In this document: piece after piece, positions 17,384 through 25,546 of the stretch
How the letters are laid out: each line of letters opens with the position of its first letter
Position numbering within the stretch: the first letter of the stretch is position 1
Origin: Sphingomonas faeni
GTDB taxonomy: Bacteria; Pseudomonadota; Alphaproteobacteria; Sphingomonadales; Sphingomonadaceae
Length of the DNA stretch: 64,000 nt
Direction of reading: 5' to 3'
Assembly: GCF_030817315.1 (NCBI RefSeq)
Contig: NZ_JAUSZF010000001.1
Span: 2,402,501 to 2,466,500, forward strand
The notes under the pieces: generated by a model
Databases searched by the model: none
What the model saw: only the letters and a program-made list of their open reading frames with translations
Told to the model about the DNA's origin: nothing
Translations under genes and position numbers: made by a program

Positions 17384-18187
17384 CTACAAAGCCTTGCCAG
17401 CACGACCGGCTAGATCGACTATATACTGCCACGCGACCCGGCCTGACCGGCTACCTCGACGTGTTGCCCAACCGATGGCCTCGCCCGGTTCGAACTCCAG
17501 ATCATGTATCGCCGCATAGGCTGCAACGATCGCCAGATACCCCTCCTGATCGAGCGCATGGAAGCCCAAGCTTAGGCCGAAGCGATCCGACAGTGCCAGA
17601 TGATCGTCCGCCGAATCGCGCGGATTGATCGCGCTTTCCTGCTCTGCGATGTCCCGCGGCGCCAGGTGCCGCCGATTGGCAGTGACCAGCAATCGCACAT
17701 TGGCAGGTCGCGGCTCCGCCCCGCCTTCCAGCATCGACCGTAGCGCACGTGCCTCGGCCGGAACATCGAATCCCAGATCGTCGACGAATACGACGAACGC
17801 CCGATCGACTTGCGTCAGGGCCGCGAACAGCGTCGGCAACCCATCAAGCTCGGTCACCTCGACCAGCGCGATATCGCCGCCCGTCCGCTGCACGTCTGCC
17901 ACGGCGCTTTTGACGAGGGCCGACTTGCCGGTTCCCCGCGCGCCCCACAGCAGAACGTCCTGCGCGGCATGACCCTCCGCGAGGTGACGCAGATTGGCGA
18001 TCAGCGACGCCTTCTGCCGATCGACTCCGATCAGCGTATCCAGCGGCAACGGCGCAAAACCACGGGCCGGCTGAAGCACGCCGCCACGCCACACATAGGC
18101 AGGATGCGCGCGCGGATCGGCGGCCGGCGGCGGCGGTGGCGACAGGCGCTCGAGTGCGGCGGCGATGCGGTCGAGCGGATCGGTCAT
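17384..18187 (-). CDS. DUF815-family AAA ATPase
   Basis: 267 residues. Contains Walker A GARGTGKSALVKS (about 82-94) and Walker B AFVVFVDDLGFDV, then VRLLVTANRRHL with an arginine-rich sensor region, as in the DUF815 ATPase family. Substrate and role of the family are not defined. Start ATG 18187 (MTDPLDRIAAALERL) is typical for it; the open frame upstream to 18454 runs across the neighbouring pseudogene region. Its stop is just past the terminator of the convergent small gene. Confidence 0.85.
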   Translation of the reverse strand: MTDPLDRIAAALERLSPPPPPAADPRAHPAYVWRGGVLQPARGFAPLPLDTLIGVDRQKASLIANLRHLAEGHAAQDVLLWGARGTGKSALVKSAVADVQRTGGDIALVEVTELDGLPTLFAALTQVDRAFVVFVDDLGFDVPAEARALRSMLEGGAEPRPANVRLLVTANRRHLAPRDIAEQESAINPRDSADDHLALSDRFGLSLGFHALDQEGYLAIVAAYAAIHDLEFEPGEAIGWATRRGSRSGRVAWQYIVDLAGRAGKAL

Positions 18188-18249
18188 GCGCGGCTTCTGA
18201 CGACACGCCCCCTTGGAGGCAAGGGTTCGAGCGCCAAGACCCGCGTCGT

Positions 18250-19082
18250 TCAGCCACGCTGGCGGCGGTGCCCCGCGATCGCCGGGTCCCCCGGTGCAAG
18301 GCGGACCGCCTTGTCGAGCAGTTGGCGCGCACCGTCGATATGTCCGCTCGCTGCCAAGGCGACGCCGTAGATCGCCCCCAACGCCCTGTCGCGCGCGGCG
18401 TGCCCGGACGCGACGATCACCTTGGTATCCGGCTTCATCGCCAGGATATCGCACAAGGTGGCGAACCTTTCGGTGACGGCGTCCGGATCGGGCGGCAGGC
18501 CGAGGTCGAGCGTGGCGACCGCGGGCTCATGCGCGCGCACCGCGTCGAGCGCTCGCGCCCGATCGCGCGCGACGACGATCTCATACCCCTCATTTTGCGC
18601 GGCGAGCGCCTCGATCCGGGCAGCGCGCATGCCGGCGCCGAGCACGATGATGCGCCGCTTGAACGTCTCGCCCCCCAGCGTCTTGCCGAGCAGCGCGCGA
18701 ACCGTGACCAGAAGGACCGTCGCGATCACCGTCGCGTACAGAAGGTTCGATCGCCACAGCGCGAGCGGCGGCACGAGGAAGAAGATCAGCGACAGGAAGA
18801 TCACGCCCAGCGACAGCGCCACCGCCAGCCGCGCGGCGGCAAAGCGCAGCGACAGGAACGACGCGACGCCATACGCCCCGAGACCGCGACCAGCGAGACC
18901 TGCAACGCGAGCGCGAACGTCACCAACTGCGCGATCCGGGTATGGATTGGCGCGACGGCCATGCCGATCTGGCGCGCTCGAACGATCCAGCCGATCTCCG
19001 CCGACGCGATCAGCAACACCGCGTCGACCAGGCCGAGCAGCAGGACGGCATAGGGTACGTAATGCTTGAAGAGCCGTATCAT
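18250..19082 (-). pseudogene. Chimeric remnant of an XrtA/PEP-CTERM exopolysaccharide locus
   Basis: From ATG 19082 the frame encodes the N-terminus of a TIGR03013-type sugar transferase (MIRLFKHYVPYAVLLLGLVD...). A frameshift near 18880 moves the continuation (YGVASFLSLRFAAARLAVAL and further membrane segments, then IIVLGAGMRAARIEAL) into another frame. That frame then changes character in-line: GYEIVVARDRARALDAVRAH and EPAVATLDLGLPPDPDAVTE are those of the PEP-CTERM response regulator PrsR, followed by DTKVIVASG, and the end (GHIDGARQLLDKAVRLAPGDPAI) is a TPR repeat like PrsT. No glycosyltransferase, DNA-binding or full TPR domain is present. This looks like collapse of three neighbouring genes by internal deletions plus a frameshift. 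Confidence 0.72.
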
Positions 19083-19242
19083 CGTCCGCTATCCCGACGC
19101 GCCAGTGTAAACGCTTCCGACGCCTGGACGTCACGTTTGCAGCAAATCACGAAAAAAGCCTGAAGACGGGATGCCAATCCGATCATTCGGCGATTGGCGT
19201 GCGAAATTGCCGCGTTATAGCTCGGCACCAGCAGGAGGCTCC

Positions 19243-20343
19243 ATGACCGTACGTAAGATCGTTCCCGTAATTCTTTCAGGCGGTTCGGGCACGCGCCTCT
19301 GGCCGATGTCGCGGCCCGAGATGCCCAAGCAGATGCTAGCTCTCACCGCGGACGAGACGATGTTGCAACTGACCGCGGGCCGCGCGTTCGGCGATCGTTT
19401 CGCCGCGCCGATCGTGGTTGCGAATGCGCGTCATGCGGACCTCGTCGAGCAGCAACTGACAGAGGCCGGCGCGACTCCGCAGGCACTGATCCTGGAGCCG
19501 ATCGGCCGCAACACCGCGCCGGCCATCGCGCTCGCGGCAATCGCCGCGGGCGGCGGCGGCGACGCGCTGCTGGTGATGCCGTCCGATCATGTCATCGGCG
19601 ACGTCGCCGCCTTCCATGCCGCGATCGAGGCGGCGATGCCGCTCGTCACGCAGGGCTGGCTCGTCACGTTCGGGATCGCGCCGGACGCACCCGAAACCGG
19701 CTATGGCTGGATCCAGATCGGCGACGAGCTCCAGCCCGGCGTCAATCGCGTCGCACGGTTCGTCGAGAAGCCCCCGCTCGACAAGGCGCAGTCGATGCTC
19801 GCAAGCGGCGATCACGCCTGGAACGGCGGCATCTTCCTGTTCCTCGCCGACGCCTATCTCGAGGCACTCGCGCAGTTCGATCCCGGCATCCTGACCGCCA
19901 CGCAGGAGGCGATGGACAAGGCCCGTACCGAGGGCGCTCGGATCTACCCCGACGCGGTCGCGTTCGCCGCCTCGCCCGACGAATCGATCGATTACGCGGT
20001 CATGGAAAAGGCTGACCGGGTCGCGGTCGTGCCGGTCGCGATGGGCTGGAACGACGTCGGCAGCTGGGATGCGCTCCACGCAATCAGCGAAACCGACAGC
20101 GACGGCAACGCGCATCGCAGCCACGGCGACGGCAACGTGCTCGCGATCGATACGAAGAACTGCTTCGTCCGCAGCGATGGCGTCCGCGTATCGCTGGTCG
20201 GCGTCGAGGATCTGATCGTGGTCGCCAGCGGCAACGACGTGCTGATCATGCCACGCGGTCGCAGCCAGGAAGTGAAGAAGCTGATCGAGGCCATGAAGAC
20301 CATTGCGAAGAACGCCGAGAAGGACGCCGCGCCGACGAGCTGA
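19243..20343 (+). CDS. manC: Mannose-1-phosphate guanylyltransferase
   Basis: Makes GDP-mannose from mannose-1-phosphate and GTP, precursor of capsule, exopolysaccharide or glycoconjugate sugars. 366 residues, the short form without the C-terminal isomerase domain. Pyrophosphorylase signature LSGGSGTRLWPMSR at 11-24, followed by PKQML; FVEKP near 171; WNDVGSWDAL near the C-terminal third. ATG 19243 has an ideal AGGAGG at 19233-19238; the open frame upstream is ignored. It lies beside the decayed exopolysaccharide pseudogene, perhaps the surviving part of that cluster. Confidence 0.94.
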   Translation: MTVRKIVPVILSGGSGTRLWPMSRPEMPKQMLALTADETMLQLTAGRAFGDRFAAPIVVANARHADLVEQQLTEAGATPQALILEPIGRNTAPAIALAAIAAGGGGDALLVMPSDHVIGDVAAFHAAIEAAMPLVTQGWLVTFGIAPDAPETGYGWIQIGDELQPGVNRVARFVEKPPLDKAQSMLASGDHAWNGGIFLFLADAYLEALAQFDPGILTATQEAMDKARTEGARIYPDAVAFAASPDESIDYAVMEKADRVAVVPVAMGWNDVGSWDALHAISETDSDGNAHRSHGDGNVLAIDTKNCFVRSDGVRVSLVGVEDLIVVASGNDVLIMPRGRSQEVKKLIEAMKTIAKNAEKDAAPTS

Positions 20344-20368
20344 TATCGGGGGTGGGGATCGGTTCGGC

Positions 20369-20397
20369 GATCGGTCCGGCCGCGCGCCGGACCGATC
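20369..20397. terminator. Hairpin between convergent manC and nepR-like genes
   Basis: Perfect 12-bp stem GATCGGTCCGGC / GCCGGACCGATC with CGCGC loop, 25 bases after the manC stop and 3 bases before the end of the nepR-like gene. No T-tract on the plus strand, so termination may be partial; it may also protect mRNA ends. Confidence 0.55.
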
Positions 20398-20400
20398 GAA

Positions 20401-20565
20401 CTAGGGTTTCCTGCGAGTCTTCGGCACCTGCGACAGACGAGTCAGCAGCGTCGGGATGTCCTCGGTTATCATCGTATCGGTCGGCGTCTGCCAGGACGAG
20501 CGCAGCGTTTCGCCGACGTCGTGCAATCGTGCGCCGGCTCCACGCCTGGATGTCTCGTTTCGCAC
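20401..20565 (-). CDS. NepR-like anti-sigma factor of the general stress response
   Basis: 54 residues from GTG 20565, preceded by GTGAGG. The helical core HDVGETLRSSWQ followed by ITEDIPTLLTRLSQV fits the NepR pattern (IG..LR..Y ... E.(V/I)P...L.LL..L), the small anti-sigma that sequesters EcfG and is titrated by phosphorylated PhyR. Length fits the family. A GGAAC-N16-GGTT element upstream suggests EcfG control, as expected for feedback. No phyR or ecfG gene is adjacent, so this may be a secondary NepR paralogue. A longer frame from ATG 20619 is possible but lacks a binding site. Assignment rests on a short motif. Confidence 0.6.
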   Translation of the reverse strand: MRNETSRRGAGARLHDVGETLRSSWQTPTDTMITEDIPTLLTRLSQVPKTRRKP

Positions 20566-20637
20566 GTCTACCTCACCTACGCATACACCCGACGGCATCC
20601 TTCGGGGGGGTAAGGACACCGCCGGGCTCTCAGGTCA

Positions 20638-20662
20638 AACCGACGATATCCGCGCTTGTTCC
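20638..20662 (-). promoter_or_regulatory. Candidate EcfG promoter for the nepR-like gene
   Basis: On the minus strand GGAAC (20662-20658), 16 bases, then GGTT (20641-20638), one mismatch from GGAAC-N16-CGTT. Predicted transcription start near 20630 gives a leader of about 65 bases to GTG 20565. Confidence 0.5.
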
Positions 20663-20793
20663 GGCGGTTTCGCCACGCATGACCGTTACGCGCCGGATCC
20701 GGCCACGGACGCGCCAAAATTCCGATCGTGGAAGCGCTGGCGGTCCGCGCGACGATCGGCTTAGATGCGCGAAAGTTCACGGGAGAATTCGTC

Positions 20794-22608
20794 ATGGATC
20801 GTCGCCAGTTCCTCGCATCGGGAGGCGTCGCCGCGCTCGCCACCACGCTGCTGCCGTCGTCGGCCTTCGCGCAATCGAGCGGCGACACCGCGCTCAACGC
20901 GGATTTCGAGCGGATCTTCCAGGCGAGCGTCGCGCGGTCGCCCGAACTCGCGACGTCGCTGGGTCTCGACAAGGGGCCGCTCGCCCGCCTGAAAAGCCAG
21001 CTCTCGCCGCGCACCCACGCCAAGCGCGCCCGCGATGTCGCCGAGACGAAGGCGGCGCTCGCCAGCCTCGCGCGCTTTGACGGCGCCGGCCTCTCGCCTG
21101 CCGCCAAGCTCAACCTCGAAGTGGTGCGCTATTCGCTCAACACGCAGATCGCTGCGCCCGAGAAGTTCGGCATGGACAGCCCGATCCGCCCCTACCGGAT
21201 CTTCCAGCAGGGTGGCGCCTATTTCCAGGTGCCCGACTTCCTCAACACCGCGCACACGATCAACGCGACGCCGGATGCCGAGGCATATCTGTCGCGGCTC
21301 GACCAGTTCGGCACGGTACTCGATCAGGAAAGCGCGATGCAGCAGGCGGAGGCGGCACGCGGCCTGCTCGCGCCCGGGTGGTCGCTCGACCTGACGCTGG
21401 GCCAGATGCGGAAGCTGCGCGGCCAGCCGGCGGCGACGTCGAGCATCGTCCAGTCGCTGGTCAAGCGCGCCGCGGCCAAGGGCCTGACCGGCGACTGGCA
21501 GGCGCGCGGCGCGAAGATCGTCGACGACAAGGTCTATCCCGCGCTCGACCGCCAGATCGCGCTGATGGAACGCCTCAAGCCGACCACCAAGCCCGGCGAC
21601 GGGATCTGGCGCGTGCCGAACGGCGACGCGATCTACGCGATGGCGCTCAACCAGGCGACCACGACGACGATGAGCCCCGACGAGGTCCACCGCATCGGCC
21701 TCGCACAAGTCGCCGAGATCACCGCGCAGCTCGACACGATCCTGAAATCGCAAGGGTTGACGACGGGCACGGTCGGCGAGCGGCTGGCCAAGCTGAACGT
21801 GATGCCGGACCAGCTCTATGCGAACACCGCTGAGGGTCGCACCGAGCTGATCGCGGGGCTCAACGACAGCGTGAAAGCGATGTATGCGAAGCTGCCCCAG
21901 GCGTTCTCGGAGGTGCCGATGCAGCCGCTCGAAATCCGCGCGGTGCCGGTCGAGATCCAGGACGGCGCGTCGAACGGCTATTACAACCGCGCCTCGCTGG
22001 ATGGCAGCCGCCCGGCGATCTACTTCGTCAATCTGAAGGACGTCGGCGACTGGCCGAAATACACGCTGCCCTCGCTGACCTATCACGAGGGCGTGCCGGG
22101 GCATCACCTCCAGATCAGCCTCGCGCAGGAGTCCAAGGACATCCCGACGCTGCGGAAGATCGGCTTCTTCTCGGCCTATTCGGAGGGCTGGGCGCTGTAT
22201 GCGGAACAGCTTGCCGACGAACTCGGGGCGTATGCCTCACCGCTGGAGCGCGCAGGCTATCTCCAGTCGTTTCTGTTCCGCGCGACGCGCCTCGTGGTCG
22301 ATACCGGCATCCACGCGAAGCGCTGGAGCCGCGAAAAGGCAACCGACTACATGGTCGCGACGACCGGCTTCGCCCGACCGCGGACGCAGCGCGAGGTGGA
22401 GCGCTATTGCACCCAGGCGGGTCAGGCATGCAGCTACAAGGTCGGCCACATGGCCTGGACGCGCGCGCGGGTGAAGGCGAAGGCTGAACTCGGCGACAAT
22501 TTCGACCTGAAGCAGTTCCACGACATCCTGAAGGAAGGCGCAATGCCGCTGACCATCCTCGAACGCCGCGTCGACGAGCGCATCGCTGCGATGAAGACGA
22601 GGAGCTAA
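20794..22608 (+). CDS. DUF885 family secreted metallohydrolase-like protein
   Basis: 604 residues with a Tat-like signal (MDRRQFLASGGVAALATTLL, cleavage near AFAQ). The DUF885 core carries HEGVPGHHLQ starting at residue 431, a variant zinc site (HExxxGHH), plus the usual YSEGWALYAEQLADE segment that supplies a further acidic ligand. Related proteins are considered zinc-dependent carboxypeptidase-like enzymes; the substrate is unknown. Exported, probably periplasmic. GGGAGA precedes ATG 20794; a longer frame from 20728 has no support. Confidence 0.88.
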   Translation: MDRRQFLASGGVAALATTLLPSSAFAQSSGDTALNADFERIFQASVARSPELATSLGLDKGPLARLKSQLSPRTHAKRARDVAETKAALASLARFDGAGLSPAAKLNLEVVRYSLNTQIAAPEKFGMDSPIRPYRIFQQGGAYFQVPDFLNTAHTINATPDAEAYLSRLDQFGTVLDQESAMQQAEAARGLLAPGWSLDLTLGQMRKLRGQPAATSSIVQSLVKRAAAKGLTGDWQARGAKIVDDKVYPALDRQIALMERLKPTTKPGDGIWRVPNGDAIYAMALNQATTTTMSPDEVHRIGLAQVAEITAQLDTILKSQGLTTGTVGERLAKLNVMPDQLYANTAEGRTELIAGLNDSVKAMYAKLPQAFSEVPMQPLEIRAVPVEIQDGASNGYYNRASLDGSRPAIYFVNLKDVGDWPKYTLPSLTYHEGVPGHHLQISLAQESKDIPTLRKIGFFSAYSEGWALYAEQLADELGAYASPLERAGYLQSFLFRATRLVVDTGIHAKRWSREKATDYMVATTGFARPRTQREVERYCTQAGQACSYKVGHMAWTRARVKAKAELGDNFDLKQFHDILKEGAMPLTILERRVDERIAAMKTRS

Positions 22609-22620
22609 CCCGAGCGCCCA

Positions 22621-22712
22621 GATCCTCCCCCGCCAGGGCGGGGTGGCTGGCACTCGCCAGACGGAGGGGGAGGGGGCGACACCGCAGGTTCCGTGCGGTC
22701 CCGTCTCCCTCC
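22621..22712. repeat. Family 3 palindromic repeat; fills the 22609-22920 gap
   Basis: GATCCTCCCCCGCCAGGGCGGGG, a TGGC-TGGCACTC-GCCA hairpin and GACGGAGGGGGAGGG, then an inverted partial copy (GTCTCCCTCCGCCACC) near 22700. The gap of about 310 bases between the convergent DUF885 and beta-glucosidase genes holds this unit and otherwise no recognisable gene or signal. A short related hairpin is at 51910-51937. Confidence 0.75.
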
Positions 22713-22920
22713 GCCACCGTCGGCGCTACCTTCCGCACCCTCTCACCCCGTCTGCGTGGCCGTTACCCCCAGACCCGTTCGTGTCCCAAACCCGTTCGTA
22801 CCGAGTAGCCCCCTTGCGTATCGAGGGCTCGTATCGAGGTACAGGTTGCGCGCGGAAATCTATCCTTCGATACGCCAACGAACGGACCAGAGGCGAACGG
22901 GTGAAGGAGCGTAGGGAGCC

Positions 22921-25224
22921 CTACTTCCCCCCACGATCCAAAGTCTGCGCCGCCACCCGCACCGTAACCGTCTGCACCACGTCCGCCGCAGACGTCGCCA
23001 GCATCACCTTGTAGTCCCCGCCAGCGATCTTCCACCCACCACTTGCAACGTCGAACGTCGCCAACAACCGCGGGTCCACCGTCACCGAAACAGCCTGCTC
23101 GGCCCCCGGCGCGAGGTCGACCTTGCGGAACGCCCCCAGCCGCTTCGGCGCTTCCCAACCCGCGCCCGACACATAGACCTGCGCGACCGCCTTGCCCTGC
23201 ACCGCGCCCGTGTTCTTCACCGAGAACCCAGCCTTGATCCCCTTGCCCGCAGGCGCCGCGGTCAGCCCGGTCATCGCGAAAGTCGTGTAGGACAGCCCAT
23301 AGCCAAACGGGAACAGCGGCTTAGCGCCGGTCTTGTCGAACCACTTATAGCCGACCGCGGCCCCCTCGATGTCGTAATTGCCCATCGGATGGGCGTCGCG
23401 GTCGAGCTTCGGATCGCCCTCCAGCACCGGCCGCGGCGTCTGCGCGAGCGACGCGGGGAATGTCGCGGGCAGGTGCCCCGACGGATTGACCTCGCCGGTC
23501 AGCACGCGCGCGATCGCCTCGCCGCCCGCCGTGCCGGGATACCACGCCTCCAGCACCGCGCCGACTTTCCCCAGCCACGGCATCACCACCGGCCCACCGG
23601 TTTCGAGCACGACCACGGTCTTCTTGTTCGCCCCCGCGACCGCCTCGATCAGCGCGTTCTGGCCAGCCGGCAGGTTCAGGTCGGGCACGTCGATCGACTC
23701 CCCTGTCCACTGCTCGCCGAACACGACGACCATATCCGCCCGACGCGCCGCCGCGGCCGCCGCCTTCACGTCCTTGCCGTCGAGATACGTCACCGTCGCC
23801 CCGGTCCGCGCCTGCAAAGCCTTCATCGGCGACGAAGCGTGATAGGTCTTCGGCCCCGGGAAGCCGCTCGGAAACTCGTCTGCCACGATCAGGCCATTGG
23901 TCGGCGCGTTGTGCGAATAGACCTGGCTCGAGCCGCCGCCCGACAGCACGCCGACATCGGCATGCGCGCCGATCAGTAGGATCGACTTCGCGGTCTTGGC
24001 GATCGGCAACAACCCTGCGCTGTTCTTGAGAAGGACGATGCCCTCCTCCGCATCCGCGCGCGTCACCGCGGCATGCGCGGCATAGTCGATCTTGGTTGCC
24101 TGATCGCCGCCCACGACCGTGTCGAACGCGCCGACCGAGACCATCCCCCACAGCACGCGCCGCGCCATGTCCGTCGCACGCGCTTCGCTGACATGGCCGT
24201 TGTTGACCGCCTCGCGCAGCGCATCTGCGAAATACGCCGAGCGATCGAACGCCCAGCCCGATTGCTGGTCGAGTCCCGCATTGGCCGCCTCGCTGGTCGA
24301 GTGCACCGCGCCCCAGTCGGACATGACATAGCCCTTGAAGCCCCAGTCGCGCTTCAGGACTTTGTTGAGCAACCAGTCGTTCTCGCACGCATAATGGCCG
24401 TTCACGCGGTTGTACGAGCACATCACCGAGCCGGGCTGCCCGACTTCGTTGGCGATCTCGAACGCGAGCAGATCGGACTGGCGCGCCGCCTGTTCGCCGA
24501 TCTGGTGATCCATCGTGAAGCGGTTCGTCTCCTGCCCGTTGAACGCGTAATGCTTCATCGTCGAGACGACGTGCTGCGACTGGATTCCCTTGATCTCGTG
24601 CCCAGTGATCACACCCGCCAGCAGCGGATCCTCGCCGCCATATTCGAAGTTGCGCCCGTTACGCGGCTCGCGCGTCAGGTTCATCCCGCCAGCGAGCTGC
24701 ACGTTGAAGCCCGACAGGAACGCCTCCCGGCCGATCATCGCACCACCGGCCTGCGCCAGTTCCGGGTTCCAGGTCGACGCGGTCGCGATCCCCGACGGCA
24801 GCGAGGTGCGCAGGCGCGGCGTCGGCCCGCGCTGGCTGGCGACACCGACGCCGGCATCGGTCTGCCACTGGTTCGGGATGCCGAGCCGCGGGATGCCAGG
24901 CACGATCCCGGCGGACGCGGGCAAGCCGTCCTTCGGATAGACCCAGTTCTTGACCGGCGTCTTCAGCCAGTCGGCATTGGTTGCGAAATAGCCGAAGGTG
25001 AGCTGCAACTTCTCGTCGAGCGTCATCTCTTTCAGCAGCAGATCGACGCGCGCATCGGCACTCAGCGCGGTGTTCATCCAAGGCCGCACCTTGGGAGCCT
25101 CGGTCCGCGCCGCCGCGGCACCGGGCGCGTTGTTGGTGGTCTGCGCGACGGCGGGCGCGGCGATCGCCAGCACCGATCCCGCGAGCAGACGGATGAACAG
25201 GGCGCGGGAACGGAATGCGGTCAT
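22921..25224 (-). CDS. Glycoside hydrolase family 3 beta-glucosidase-type protein
   Basis: 767 residues from ATG 25224 (GTG 25233 is an alternative). A signal peptide (~1-28, ending AVAQ) directs export to the periplasm. GH3 N-terminal barrel with the nucleophile Asp near residue 303 in GYVMSDWGAVHS, and KHYAFNGQET upstream; GH3 C-terminal domain with GGGSSQV and VVVFGEQWTGES; fibronectin-III-like tail with FPFGYGLSYTTF and AGFSVKNTG. It likely removes beta-linked glucose or xylose from oligosaccharides. Monocistronic, flanked by repeats. Confidence 0.92.
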   Translation of the reverse strand: MTAFRSRALFIRLLAGSVLAIAAPAVAQTTNNAPGAAAARTEAPKVRPWMNTALSADARVDLLLKEMTLDEKLQLTFGYFATNADWLKTPVKNWVYPKDGLPASAGIVPGIPRLGIPNQWQTDAGVGVASQRGPTPRLRTSLPSGIATASTWNPELAQAGGAMIGREAFLSGFNVQLAGGMNLTREPRNGRNFEYGGEDPLLAGVITGHEIKGIQSQHVVSTMKHYAFNGQETNRFTMDHQIGEQAARQSDLLAFEIANEVGQPGSVMCSYNRVNGHYACENDWLLNKVLKRDWGFKGYVMSDWGAVHSTSEAANAGLDQQSGWAFDRSAYFADALREAVNNGHVSEARATDMARRVLWGMVSVGAFDTVVGGDQATKIDYAAHAAVTRADAEEGIVLLKNSAGLLPIAKTAKSILLIGAHADVGVLSGGGSSQVYSHNAPTNGLIVADEFPSGFPGPKTYHASSPMKALQARTGATVTYLDGKDVKAAAAAARRADMVVVFGEQWTGESIDVPDLNLPAGQNALIEAVAGANKKTVVVLETGGPVVMPWLGKVGAVLEAWYPGTAGGEAIARVLTGEVNPSGHLPATFPASLAQTPRPVLEGDPKLDRDAHPMGNYDIEGAAVGYKWFDKTGAKPLFPFGYGLSYTTFAMTGLTAAPAGKGIKAGFSVKNTGAVQGKAVAQVYVSGAGWEAPKRLGAFRKVDLAPGAEQAVSVTVDPRLLATFDVASGGWKIAGGDYKVMLATSAADVVQTVTVRVAAQTLDRGGK

Positions 25225-25302
25225 GGACTTCACTTTCAGGCTGATCGGTTATCGCATGTGTGCCGCGTTCGTCGCAGTATCGCAACCAGCCGTCGCAACG
25301 CC

Positions 25303-25362
25303 CCCTCCCTGAAAGGGCCACCCCTTCCTGATAGGGCCACCCCTTCCTGAAATGGCTCCCCT
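25303..25362. repeat. Short tandem repeat of about 19 bases
   Basis: CCTGAAAGGGCCACCCCTT, CCTGATAGGGCCACCCCTT and CCTGAAATGGCTCCCCT in direct succession, apparently amplified from one arm of the adjacent family 2 repeat. Upstream of the beta-glucosidase gene. Confidence 0.75.
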
Positions 25363-25469
25363 CCCTGAAGGGAGGGGTTGGGGGGTGGGTCGGTTTCCGG
25401 ATCATGAAACGCCGCCGACCCAAGCCGGCCTACCCACCCCCTACCCCTCCCTTTCAGGGAGGGGAGCAG
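25356..25469. repeat. Family 2 inverted repeat pair; fills the 25225-25546 gap
   Basis: CTCCCCTCCCTGAAGGGAGG and GGTTGGGGGGTGGGTCGG face CCTACCCACCCCCTACCCC and CTCCCTTTCAGGGAGGGGAG. Together with the tandem repeat at 25303-25362 it occupies most of the ~320-base gap between the beta-glucosidase start and the 5-oxoprolinase stop. No promoter was recognised with confidence. Confidence 0.88.
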
Positions 25470-25546
25470 TAGACGCAGCACTACACTGCACGTCCAGCGC
25501 CTCCGCCATCAGCCGAAAACCCTTCCCCCGCGCGGCGCGGATGCGG

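Noticed and set aside
20566..20793. Additional gene between the nepR-like gene and the DUF885 gene
   Set aside because: Only short frames without start signals; the stretch is better read as promoter regions of the two divergent genes.
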